Of a stretch of 64,000 nucleotides of DNA, positions 1-11,900 are shown one piece after another. Each line of letters opens with the position of its first letter. The first letter of the stretch is position 1. Origin of the DNA: Symbiodinium natans (lineage: Eukaryota; Sar; Dinophyceae; Suessiales; Symbiodiniaceae); NCBI GenBank assembly GCA_905221605.1, contig CAJNDS010002734.1:374001-438000 (forward strand), in the 5' to 3' direction. Under the pieces are notes generated by a model that saw only the letters and a list, made by a program, of their open reading frames with translations, did no database searches and had not been told where the DNA came from. The translations under genes and the position numbers were made by a program.

Positions 1-638
1 CCCCTAAGACCTAAGACCTAAGGCTTGGCTTTCAACTAGCCGGCTGCACGCCCCCAGCGCCCTGAGCAGCCAGTTTCTCAAGCTCGGCTTGGACAATCCT
101 CGGGGCAGGATTTGTTTTGCATTTGTTTTGGGGTTTAGGGTTTAGGGTTTAGGGTTTAGGGTGTAGGGTGTCTACGTTAATAAGGGACTCCCGAATCTAG
201 ACTCCCAAGTAGGAGGATTCCCTTATAATAAGGCCCCCTATAAGGTATCCTTTATTTGGGAAACCAACATGTGCAGACGCCTGCGTGAAATGCTCGCTGG
301 GTGAGTGATATCTCATCTGCCGCACGTTCGGACTAATGTTCAGGTCACACACCTAAAAACCGGGTGTCAATGCCGCAAAGTTTTCGGGCTGGGTGTTTGG
401 TTTGTTTCGTGAACGATTTCCATTATGTTAGGTTGTTGAGACCCAAACATCCGATCTTTCTGCAAAAAAGGGGGTGTCAATACCGGAAGGTGTTCCGGGA
501 GAATTTCCCAAATACGGTCTTGATAGAATTTCTTGCACAAACTCTTCTGTATGGCTGAGAGTGCTAGACTTCAGCAGAGGCAATCCTAGAAAGTGCCGGA
601 GCTGGTTGAGGTAGTAAGGTAGTATCGCTGGGCTTTAG
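1..638. other. Intergenic start of window
   Basis: Contains a short TTTAGGG tract at 131-169 and a family-E-like segment at about 180-252 (AATAAGG...CCCTTATAATAAGG). A 64-codon frame at 364-558 has no recognisable features. The window does not begin at a chromosome end: the array is only about five units and internal. Confidence 0.5.
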
Positions 639-860
639 GGCCGGATCCACCTGCAACGACTGCAGACACTACCATTTGCGAAAGAACCCCCCAAAAAACA
701 AAAAATGAAAATAATCCCCATAATATTACCCTTTTAAGGAAGAACATTTTGAGTTTTTTTTGCGGGGGGGGTTCTTAAGCAATTCGTAGGACAGAGCAGC
801 CCAAGAGACAAAGAGGTCCAGAGGAGGTCCCGAGAAAGCCCAGAAGAGGCCCCCCTCAAG
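639..860 (+). CDS. Two exons of an unidentified gene interrupted by introner C1
   Basis: Exon 639-664 follows a TTTAG acceptor provided by a telomere-like motif. Exon 790-860 follows the AG of introner C1. Removing 665-789 joins CTGCA to GACAGAG and gives an open, basic, proline-rich stretch (Q-T-E-Q-P-K-R-Q-R-G-P). A GT donor after CTCAAG at 860 precedes family-B element B1, which may be the next intron. The excision rule is the same as in the better supported genes. Product unknown; start and end not found. Confidence 0.4.
665..789 (+). mobile_element. Introner C1 (family C) with GACA duplication
   Basis: Element 669-789 starts CTAC and ends GTAG, with inverted ends built on AAGAACCCCCC and GGGGGGTTCTTAAGCAA. 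GACA at 665-668 is repeated at 790-793. As an intron it would start with the GA of the first GACA and end in TAG. Confidence 0.7.
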
Positions 861-869
861 GTTGATTAG

Positions 870-946
870 TTGGGATGCTCCCCCTTATACTAACAGTCCT
901 TCGTAGGGATTATACATGACGGCTAGTATAAGGGGAACGTCCCAAT
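870..946. mobile_element. Family B MITE, copy B1
   Basis: Inverted ends TTGGGATGCTCCCCCTTATA and TATAAGGGGAACGTCCCAA. No clean target duplication was seen. It lies just downstream of the exon ending at 860. Confidence 0.65.
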
Positions 947-2747
947 TTAATCCAATTAATTATTACAACCTGGGCTCCCCCAAAAAAATCTTTTTGGACC
1001 CAGCGCCGGAACAAATCCTTGGGGGGGGATTATTAAAGCAAGCTTGTTAAGCCGGTAAGCATTGGGGGATGCTGAGTTCTGTCGTGCCTGCACTCAATGC
1101 GACGAATGCGAAGGACTGTGCCTGCAACCAAGCAATCCAAACAATCGTCGGCGCCCTCCACTTTGCTCTCTGTGAGAGCGGACGCTGACACGATCTGCCG
1201 GGCAGTGGTTTCATGGAACGTTGGCTTTAAAGGTCACTGTGATCTTACCCCATCAAAGCAACCAATGCCTTGAAATTTGCCGCTCCACCCACTTGGTGAC
1301 CCTTCTTGAGCCAGCCGGACCCATATGCGGATGCTTACGCCAGTGGAAGCCCCAGAGTTCCTAGACACTCCTGAGCACAGGAGGGCCCGGATGTACGTTC
1401 TCAAGTCTGAGCCCCGGGCTGGGCACCTTCTCCCTTAGGCTCGATCCTTGGCCGACAAGTGTATGCAGCCATCATGCAAATGCTGACCCTAAACCCTAAA
1501 CCCTTTTTCTGACCAGGACTGAAGCTGGCGCAATCCCCAATGGAACACTCAAAAGCCCTAAGCCCCAAACCCTAAACCCTAAACCCTGAGATAGGCTGGA
1601 GCTCCTCTGCAACATGCAGGGGGCAAAACCTAGAGGTGGCTGAGGCCCTGGCTCTAAGGCGTTCTCAAAGTCGCGCTTCGCATCTGCCACGACCTAGAAA
1701 GGATGGGCCATTCTACCGTATCAGACCTTAAAAAGGCCCTTAGGTTTAGGGTTTAGGGTTTTAGGGTTTAGGGTTTTAGGGTTTAGGGTTTATGGGGATT
1801 ATAGGGCAGGATGGGCATCTGAACCACCCTGGGCAGGCACAGGTCTAACAGATCATCTGGACCATCTCCGGCCATAATTACAGTACTCCACCCAAAGAAA
1901 TAAAGGAAAAGGAGAAATCTCACTACGGATAGGCCAGTCCACCCTTTTGCAACAGGCTTGCCGCTAAACCCTAAACCCTAAACCCTAAACCCTAAACCCT
2001 AAACCCCAAACCCCTAAACCCTAGCCACTCCCTAAATTACAGCTGAGGGGTGCGTCTCGGCTCCCGGACTCCCAGCTGCATCCTAGCCAGGCCACGTCGA
2101 TAGAAGCCCTGCCAGTGATGCCCACACTGACATGGGTTTAGGGTTTAGGGCTTAGGGTTCTAGGGCTCGGAGTTTGGAGGATTCATAGAAGTTTCTAGGG
2201 TTTACAGGGTCTAGGGTTATAGGGTTCTCGGGCTCAGAGTTTGGAGGATTCATAGAGTTTCTAGGGTTTAGGGTTAGAGGGTTTAGGGTTTAGGCCCTAA
2301 GCCAGCTGGGTACTTGAAAGCTTGCCGATTCTTGGGAGAAGTGCCATCCCCGCTTCTCCAGATGCAAGAAGCCTGTGCAATGATGGCTGCCGACCCTGGA
2401 CTCCTTTTTGCCCGATGACCTTAGGAACCCCGAAGCCAACTGTTTTGCACGTTCTGACACCAAAAAATGCACCCCTCATAGGATTCCTAGGTACCCTAAA
2501 ATATGGGGTTTTGGGTTCCTGACATAGACCTTGAACCACCAAAGCCCCGAACGCTTTTGAACCACGCGCTGGTGCTCATGCCTGGAAACAACTCACGGGC
2601 AGATTCATTCATCGGTGCAACTACTACGTCCACTGATGTCATGCACTTGCGAGATATGCTTAAACGATGAATCGAGCAAGCCCTAATCCCCAAACCCTAA
2701 ACCCTATTTGCATCAGAAGGCGTACGCCCTAAACCCTAAACCCTAAA
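947..2747. other. Noncoding stretch with many telomere-type tracts
   Basis: Tracts lie at about 1487-1503, 1561-1588, 1741-1795, 1964-2023, 2133-2160, 2264-2294, 2691-2706 and 2728-2752, in both orientations and with CTAGGG and TTTTAGGG variants. Frames here are short and mostly made of the repeats. No gene is supported. Confidence 0.55.
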
Positions 2748-2752
2748 CCCTA
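2748..2752. repeat. Target-site duplication, left copy (CCCTA)
   Basis: CCCTA immediately before the 5' LTR matches CCCTA immediately after the 3' LTR (15231-15235). Removing the element and one copy regenerates an uninterrupted CCCTAAA array, so insertion was into telomere-type repeats. Confidence 0.85.
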
Positions 2753-2996
2753 TGTGAATCGGCTTGACAACGTGTATGCCCGCCGCAGCACCTCTTCCAG
2801 GGAGCTTCCACATTTTGGTTTAGGCCCAACCCCGATAAGTAAGCTTCACTTAAGGTGGGCCCTTGTATGTACATGTACAGAAATTTCAAAATGAGTCCGT
2901 AGTTTGTAGCCTTTTCTTCTTTGGTTTGTCGTTGACCCTCTTGTGTAGAGGCTTCGCTGATGGAAAAGAGGTCCGGTGAGAGCCATGGCTTCCATA
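2753..2996 (+). repeat. 5' LTR
   Basis: A 244-bp copy of the terminal repeat, beginning TGTGAATCGG and ending GGCTTCCATA. Near its 3' end a pyrimidine-rich stretch (2910-2945) is followed by TAG ending at 2948, and an ATG in strong context (GCCATGG) lies at 2985, so the main frame begins inside the LTR. No TATA box can be assigned with confidence. Confidence 0.95.
2910..2948 (+). promoter_or_regulatory. Possible trans-splice or splice acceptor inside the 5' LTR
   Basis: A run rich in T and C is followed by TGTAG, 36 nt upstream of the start codon. Dinoflagellate mRNAs receive a spliced leader at such acceptors. Use here would give an mRNA with a 36-nt 5' UTR while unspliced RNA stays available as genomic template. 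Only the pyrimidine tract and AG are seen; use is inferred. Confidence 0.35.
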
Positions 2997-5900
2997 GGTT
3001 ATGAGCCCAAGTTGCGCTCAGCTGCGTATGGCCGCAGGAGCAATATCCTGGAGGAATGGTTAGCAAGCCCGACAACTGACGTGGAAACTGCGGACCAGGG
3101 AAGAGGTACCCACCATGGTGCCATGGATGGGCTGAGAGCTGGTTGCGGCAGTTGCTGCATGTGTTTTTCTGTTGATTTCGAGGCTGAGCCAGGATGGTCT
3201 TCCAGCGATAATAGCAAAGATGTCTCTTCTGAACTTGTGCAATGGAGCATCAGCCCCAGTGGCGGAATGCCATTACCCTTCACCGTAGATGTGTTGGAAG
3301 AACGTGGTGTTTTGCTGGAAGCTGGGAGGATGCAGGGGCGAAATGTGCCCACGTGTGTAGATTCAGACAGTCAAGAAAATCTTACTGATCAGTGTGGAAG
3401 CAATGGCATGGTAAAGGATAGACAACCTGGAGCAAGTGGTGGAGTGGCGCAAAGGGCTCTGGAGTTCTCGTCAACGGGGTATGACTGTACATCTGGCCTC
3501 GCGACTCAGGGCAGGGTATTGCAGTATTTGATGTATGGCTGCGATTCTGCTGATGAGATGACTGGCACCTGGGAGACCCATGGGCTCAAGAGCGCTGCTG
3601 GAAGAACGGATGTGGAATCCGGTTTCGTGGAGAGCTGGGTTCGAGAAGAGCAGGTACCAAGACCTCTGACTGATGGATCCTTAAGGGATCAGACGCATGA
3701 GGGGGTTGGGACTTGTCGGCCTGATCCACTCATGCCTCTGATCGAGGAGCTCGAAGGTGTACAGACGTCACGGCAGGAGGAGTTTGTAGGTTTAAGTAGC
3801 CTCGGACGAATACCGTCCACGCGGAAGAGCGATGTTTGTGTAGATACCGATGTAGGAGGTAGGGCAGCCAATTTCAAGGCCACCTTAGGTGATTATAAGG
3901 GTTCCCTAGGTTCCAGCGTCCCCGAGGAGGTCCCTGAGGCACCGCGGCCTGGTTTGCCCGAGCACGCGAGCTGTGGGATGTCACATGCCTACTTTCCTGG
4001 CCCTGCCGATAATATATGGGTTAGTCCTCAGAACCCTAAGCGGGTGACCCTAGCCTTGCCAAACCAACAAGCCAACGGTGGGTTTGTTCTGGTTGTACCT
4101 GGGGACGATAGGAACACTCTGACTTCCTCAGCACAAGGAATGTCTCAAGGCCCTACAGTCGATTCAGGAGAAGATACGCCCGAATGGCCGGTGCAATCAG
4201 CTTGCAAACCACCACAGTTAGGGTTAGGGTCACAGGGTTCAGACAGTGTGAGGGATAGCCACCCAGGACCGTCCCTTCAAGAAAGCCATTGTGAGACCTC
4301 TGGTCAATCAAAGTCACTGTCCTTCGGCAGAGACGTCACTGTGGAATTCAATGGGTGTCTAGAAACGAACGACACCAATGTTGCATTGCGTCATCAAGAT
4401 GCTTTAAGTGCTACTGGCAGAGCAGAATGGTCAGGCTACAGCGGCCGCGTAGACTTGATCCATGCCTCCACGAAGCCCGAAACGCGTATTGATGGCATTT
4501 GTGAGCCTCATATTCCCGGGGAACCGTGTGAGTCCTTTCGTGGCGAGAGCTCAACCCTTGTATCCACTGAGCCTGATGCAAACGTCAGTGGCGGTTGTGA
4601 GCCTCACATTCACGCGGAACTTCGTGAGTCCAGTCGTGGTGAGTGCTCGACCCTTGCTCTTTCAGAATCTGAGCAGGGTACTGGTCGCAATTGCAAGCCT
4701 CATAGTCCCGGGGAACTTCATGAGTCCCATTGTGGTGAGAGCTTAACTGATGTGTGTAGAGGGCTGTCCGGCGAAGCAGAAAATTATCCTCCTCAGGGCC
4801 CGAGAGAGGGTAAGAATCCTGCAGAGCATGCCTTCGACTTTGTGTGTGGTGTTCAGAGCGGTCTAAGCTCTGATGCGTGTGCAAGGCAGGAGTGGACCGC
4901 TAGTCATGATAAGGCCACCAACAATCTGCCAAAAGTTGCAAGGTTGGTTCCCGTTGAAATAGGCGACGAAAGGTCCGTGAGGGAGTGCACCCCTCCATGC
5001 ACCTTGCCTGTGACTTCAACTGGAGGTTTAGAAGACGGGCTGAAAAGGGTTCTGCAATCACTTCAGGAAGAGAACTTTGACTTCGAGATTGGGTCTGAGG
5101 CAAGCCCTGGAAGCGTTAAGCAGAACCGCATTAACTCGTCGGGGTCCTATGGTTTAGGCCCTAACTCGAACCCAGGTCAATCAGTGCCTGAGTCAAATGT
5201 GATCCCCACCAAATGTCAGATCTCAAGTGAAGCAAAGAGAGATGATAAGGGTGGTTTTGAACGATCGTTACCGCAACAAGCCCCGCAACCATGTAAGGAA
5301 GTGAGTCGCGACTCTTCCGGTGTTCGGGAGCTTAAGCGATCGGTCAGGTTTGATGTTGATGTGCATAAGGCAGAAAATGCCATAAGCATCCAAAGTGTTG
5401 TGGAAAAAGAGGGGTCAAAGCCTGTGCTGGTTGCCGCAGGGCAATGTGTGACCAGCAAGACCTCGTTTCCTCCCTTGCCAATCCGGTCACCTACCCCAGT
5501 GACATTGATAGGGGATCTCTCAAAGGTGACTCCGTCATGGGTCAAAGCTGCGCAGACTACAGAGGAGTCAGTGCATCCAAACACCGGCGATCCGGTGTCC
5601 TTGTGCAAGCCTAGGGAGGGGGCGATAAGCCCTAAGAACGCTCAGCCGAGCTACTCCAACCCGGTAGGATCTTTTGGTTTAAGTCCTGCCTTGGTGATAG
5701 GCCCTAAGAGCGCTCAGCCGAGCCACCCTAACCCCGTAGGATCTTTTGGGTTAGGTCCTGCTTCGGAGATAAGCCCGAAGAGTGCTCAGCCGAGCCACCT
5801 GAACCTTAGCGGTCCTTTCGGTTTAGATGCACATACCCTTCCTGTTCCTAATGCCGCGTCCTCTCCAGCAATGACAGGCAGCGTCTTGCGATCCCAGGTG

Positions 5901-8900
5901 CCTTTACCGGGAGGGATTCGGCGCTCGACAGAACGTGAGCCGGAACTTGACATAGGTTCTGAGCATCTGTGTGCGCAAGCACATGGTCCAGCACTACAGC
6001 TGGGCGAGTGGAAACCTGACCAGGGTCACCATGTCAATTCTAGCCAGCACCATAAGCCCGTTGGGTTTAGTCCTGATTCACCCTTGGTGCAAGGTCCTGC
6101 GCTGGATCAAAGGCCACAGCAAGCTGTGCCTCGCTGTGATCCCAATTCCACTCAGAACCATAAGCCCGTTGGGTTTAGTCCTGATTTACCCTTGGTGCAA
6201 GGTCCTGTGCTGGATCAAAGGCCAGAGCGAGCTGTGCCTCGCTGTGATCCCAATTCCACTCAGAACGGTAAGCTCCTTGGGTTTAGTCCTAATTCACCCT
6301 TGGTGCAAGGTCTTGTGTGCAAAGGTAGGTCCGAGCGCGATGTGTATCGTGGTGACTCCAACGCTGACCTGGGCCATGGTCCAAACCTACCAGGAAAGCA
6401 AAGCTCTGCAACTTCAGCTGGGGCAAATGTGACCCAGTTTGGCACACACACGAGTCGTACTGAGTACTACCAGATCTGCTCGGACGAGGAGAGTGAAGAC
6501 AGTGACCAGCAACAGAGCGGTTATGAGTTTCTAGGCGGACCCATTGAGGTCGGATGTGTGCATTTGTCCCTGTTCCCCAGGCCACTGAGGCTGCCGTTGT
6601 TCCCTTCGCAGGGGGTGCCTTTAAAGCCACTGCCCCGGGGAGGGTTAGGGGGCCTGCTTGCGCCGCAAGCGATGCCCATTGGTATGTCCCTGTCGAGTTG
6701 TCTTCTGACCCTGACCAGCGGGCCTGCGCCTCCGCGTCTATTGTCGGCACCGTCTCGACCCAATATGAACGTGTTCCTGCCGATAGCCTTTCGTTCTGGG
6801 TATCAAGTTTGCAACGTGTCCGGACAGGTTGGTGCACGTTGGGGGGAGTCCCTATACCCAGAACAAAACAAAAACCAAAAAACCGCAGTTTCTGGGGAAA
6901 AGGAACAGAGCCCTGACACCAATCTGAAGGATGCCCTTGTAGTGGTTCCAGGTGTCCAGGAAGGTCAGGCTAGATTAGGGCAGGGAAACGTGGGTCTAGG
7001 TGCAAAGGGCAGCCAAAGATTGACAGACCCTGAGGTTGCCTCAGAGATCCCAAGTCCTCAGCCAAAAGAGCAGGTGCAAGACGAGACACCAACTTCCTTC
7101 GTTGGTCTAAAACCCGCCTGGTGTAGTGGTGTTTCCTGTGGTGCGTCAGCACCAATGGCAGCCGTGAAAACAGACGGACAAGGCTCAGGTGCCCAAGCAG
7201 GTAAAGAGGGTATGAATCAGTCTATGTGCCTACCGCCGGGCAACCAAGACAATGAGATCCAGGGAGGTCAAGTCAAGGACATTCGTCCTGAGGCCCGTTC
7301 CGAGGCCCGTGACCGCTGTGTGCAAAGTCGGATGCATGTGCACAGTGCTGTTTGTGTTCGAAAAGGTGCCTATAAGATCAGGGCTGGGGCTGTGTGTTTC
7401 CGGCCAGGTCAAAAGGGTGCTGTGTGTCAAGCCACGGGAATCCATCCCGAGGCACAAGGCAGCGGTGTGCAAAGTCGGATGCATGTACAGCGTGCCGTTG
7501 GTGCCACAACAGGTGCCACATGCCAGTTAGGTGCCTATGAGGTTCAGGCAGGTCCATTGTGTTCAAGGCCTGAGCAGACAGGTGCCGCAACTTTGCCAGG
7601 TACCCATAAGGTTCAGACAGGTTCTTTGCGTTCCGTGCTGGATCAAGTAGGTACCGCACCTCACTTATGTGCGAATGAGAGCCAGGCAGGGTCTTTAAGT
7701 CCTTTGCCGAATCAAGCAGGTCTCGCACCTTGCCCACAGACAGGTTTCCTGGACGCTGTGTCCAGTCAACCATGTGGCCTGACCCAGACCCAGGTAGGTG
7801 CAGATAAGGTGCAGGTAAGCTCTTTGAGTACTGTGCCAGGTCAATTGGGTGCCCGTCAGGTTCAGGCAGGTCCTTCGTGTTCTGCGCCTGACCCAAAAGG
7901 TGCCACGTGCCAATCAGGTGCCCATCAGGTTCAGGCAGGTCCTTCGTGTTCTGCGCCTGACCCAAAAGGTGCCACGTGTCAATCAGGTGCCAATCAGGTT
8001 AAGGCAGGTTCCTCGTGTTCTGCGCCTGACCCAAAAGGTGCCACGTGTCAAATAGGTGCCCATCAGGTTCAGGCAGGTCCTTCGAGTTTTGTGCCTGACC
8101 CAGCGGGTGCCACGGGCCAGTCAACGGATCGTCAGGTCCAGAAAGGTCCTTTTTGCGCCAGAACGAATAAGTCAGGTGCCACAGCTTGCACAGGTGCCAA
8201 TAAGGTTCAGGCAGGTTCCTTACGTTCGCTGCCAGGTCAAACCGGTGTCGCAGGTTCAAAGGGTACCAACAAGATTCAAGCAGGGTCAGTGCACCCTATG
8301 CCAGTTCCGTTATGGACCGTCAGTGAGACAGGTGGTGTGATGAGAGTGGACCCGCTCAAGGACAATGTAGGTGCACCAAGAAGCAATTTGAATGCCCTAC
8401 TTGGATGTGGCAAGATATGCCAGTCTGTGGTGTCCATGCTGGGGGGAGGACAACCCTGGGTACAGGACTGCGCACTAGCATCAATCGTTACCCTTTTCAG
8501 AATATCTAAGGGTGTCCAAGAGTGCAAGAAAATAAACTGTACCCGGCCTCCAAGAAGATCAGGGAATACCGCAGAATGGCTTTCTCAGGGTGTGAATATG
8601 CTAGTTGCGGAGATGGGGAGTAAAGAGCCTGATTCTACTTTGGGTTCTACAAACACGGCTGCAAAGCCGGAGCTAGTCGAGCCGGAAACGGTTTTAAGTC
8701 CAGCTGCGTTAGGTTTGCATAGCCACGAGTCTGGACAAGTCCCTGTGAGCTTTACCCCACCGCAAGAGCAGCCTGCCTTGATTCCGCATGATCACCCACT
8801 CAAGCTGGCGATAATGATCACGGCGGCATCCACCCTTGAAAATGTGTGTGTTCTGCGACTAAGGCTGGTTCAGACAGGTTTGCCTGAGTATATTTGGCAA

Positions 8901-11900
8901 AAATACTCGGGAGGACACTTTAAGATCCAGCACAACCAATTCCACGAACAAGCAGAGGTTGGTGTGGGTAACTGGGTTTTGTCACAAGCAGCAGCCCAGT
9001 TGCAGCCACGCATAGTGTCCGTGTACCAAGATACGGAACAGCTCGGAGCATTCATCGAAGCAGTGATCGTAGACTTGCGTGACGGCGGGAAGTATCCTGA
9101 GCCAGGAAAAGAGGTGATTCGTGAAAACCTCTTCAAAATGTTGAAGCACATTCACCGCATGAATACGATCGCAGGTCAAGTAAGATCACTGTACGGTTGC
9201 TTTGACTGGAAATTAAGTGGTGAGGAATATGATTACACGTTAAGTAGTCTGCTCCCGCCCAGAAGCTTCTTTGAGGCACCTGAGAGCAACAAACCTGAAG
9301 ACAATGATAGATGGTTGTTGCTAGAGGATGGTGTGCCATTCGTGCAGGCACAGCCAGTGCCAACCGATCAGCTTCAACCTGTGATGCAAGAGCCGTCCGA
9401 GCAGGCTGTGTCGCCAGCACAAGTGGCGTCTCCACCAGGTGAGGCACCGGGCGTGTTCGTGACTTCTGATGAACTGCCGCACGAAAAGGCTCGTGAAAGG
9501 CCCTTCAATGATCTTCGATTGAGGGCCTGGAGTTGCCTCTTTAACAGTAAGAGTTTTGAACAAGCAGTGGAACAGCAAGCACTGCTTAGCTGCTGCACGT
9601 ACTTTGGTTCTGTCCATAGCATGCAGCAGCCTCCGACCTTTGTACCCGATCCCTCCAGGGGTCCAGGTTCGGCGCCTGAAGCCAGCTCTACAGAAGAGCA
9701 GAACATAGTTCGTGCCGGATGGGGTAGTTGCCCACACTACCGAAAGGGATATTGCAGGTATGGCAACGCCTGCCGCTATGAGCATGTCCCTCGCACAGAA
9801 AGCAAACCCTTTACCCCAGTGCAGGACCAGGAAGCAAGGCGCCACCATGACAGTCAGTTGAAGACCCATGGCGTCGTACCCACAAGCTGGGGGGTGTGCC
9901 CACACCTAAAAAGGGGCTTCTGCAGGTATGGTAAGGACTGTAGATATGAACATGACATCGAGACGTCCGACGGACATAAACCTGTGGATGATTCCGTAGA
10001 AGATAAGGGGGTTGCTACAAATAGCTGGGGCGTGTGTCCACACTTCCAAAAGGGATTTTGTAAATACAGCGACCAATGCAGGTATCAGCATGTCCCAGTG
10101 GAAAGGGGAAATGAACATGTTTCCAGCTGTGAAAGGTCGGAAAAGGTTGGAATAAAGAAGGTGCAGGTATGCCCTCATTATGCGCGAGGCTATTGCAAAA
10201 GAGGAAGCCAATGTGGTTTCATTCATGAGGCGCAGCCTTCATCCGAGGAGCCTGCTGTCCAGACCGCATGCACTAAGCGGTCCCTTCACAAGCCCTTATC
10301 TCTGGCCACCAGGCAGAGGTTGTATGATGTTGGCTTGTTGGACGTCTGTTTTGAGTCAGTCCTGGGTACGTGCAGTCACTCGGTGTGCAAATATTCACAT
10401 CGTACTCTGAAGTCTTGGGAAATCCGCTTCTTGAAGAACCTTTTGGACGAGCCGGCGGACGTCCTAAGTCCATCCGGCCAGCAAGGCACAAAACCCAATC
10501 CGTCGGTGTGGCAGAACATAAAGCCTCAAGCTGATGACCTTGCAACAATCATTCAGCAACAAGCAGAAGAGGTTGTTCCACTCAAGTCGAGACTTGAAGC
10601 GTCGCGTCCCACCCCTTGTTTCCGCAGAGGAAGAAAACTGCAGGTCCTTGGATCTACGATTCTTAGGCGTAAGCTGGGTGATTATGGGACTAGTCGAGCT
10701 GCGCTTCCGGGTGAACCAGCAAGTTGTCGTTCTTTGGATGGCCAGCCGTGTGTCTATGCCCGATCCAGCAATGGTTCCGTGCTGAGCAAAAATGCGACGT
10801 GGTATAAAGCACGTCGGCTTCCTTGCAGAAGTGGCCTGCCGGTCATGTCTTCAGGTTCAAGGTTTCCTACTTCTTCTTATGTTGCCAATCCCCCAGGGAC
10901 AAAGGTTAAGGTTGCTGTGCCCACAACCGCTGCACTCGCAGGTGGTTCCCAAACGCAGTGGCCCAAAATACACCAGTCGGTGTTTCAACGTCTGCAGTGG
11001 GCAGATGTTGCGGATACTTCTGATGAGGAGTTAGATGCGCCTGGGGACCAGAACTCGATTAGCGTTCAGCCGCTAAATACCGGGGACGATAAGAAGGTTG
11101 TAGATAGGACCACTAGGAGAAAATTGAAAAGGTTGAAAAATGAGGCCTTTTGGAAACTGCGCCGGTCTAAGCCGTTGCCAGTTGAAGACCGAGTAGGGGT
11201 GCCAAGGCTGAGGGATAATACTTTAACTTCACGCAACGTGTTGGTAGACCCTCGCCCCGCGCAGGTGCCCAGGTATGTCTTGGACTCGCTGTGGTCTAAA
11301 CTTGCAAAGCAGGATGTCCTGCCAACAGCCCTGTGCACAGGTCAATGTGACGATGTGCCAATGGACAATTTGAATGTCGCAGCATGTCAGGCAGCTCAGT
11401 CCCATCAGAGTCTGTCAAGCTTGCCCGACAACTGTCTAACTGGTTGTCTCTCTCCGGGGGAGCCAGACTTTGCGCTTGGGGAACTTATTCCAGACTGCCC
11501 AGAAGACTGCCCAGGTCAGGAGAGGCAATCCCTTCAGATAGTTCCCAAGCTGGTTTCAGCCTGTGATGGTTGCCCTCAAGCGGGGGAGCAAGACCCTGTT
11601 CGTTGCGGGTTTCCGGACAGGGCTGGTGAGGATAGGACTTTCCTTCGGGATAATCCCAATCCGCTGTTGTGTAGTTCTTTACAAGCCCCCAGGTTTGTCT
11701 TGAACTCCCTGTGGTGTAAGCTTGCGCCCGCAAGCAAATCTGTGTCTACCCCAAGCGATTGCAAACCTAGTTGTACTCAAGCGGGGGAGCAGGATCGCGC
11801 CCGATCTGCACATGCAGACCGTTCTGCTGATCCCCTGTCCAGTCAGCAAGTGTACGCGGCTGTATCTGAGTCTAGGGTTGTCTTGAACTCAGTATGGAGC

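Noticed and set aside
1-200. Chromosome end at the window start
   Set aside because: The TTTAGGG tract is about five units, internal, and no different from dozens of other tracts throughout the window.
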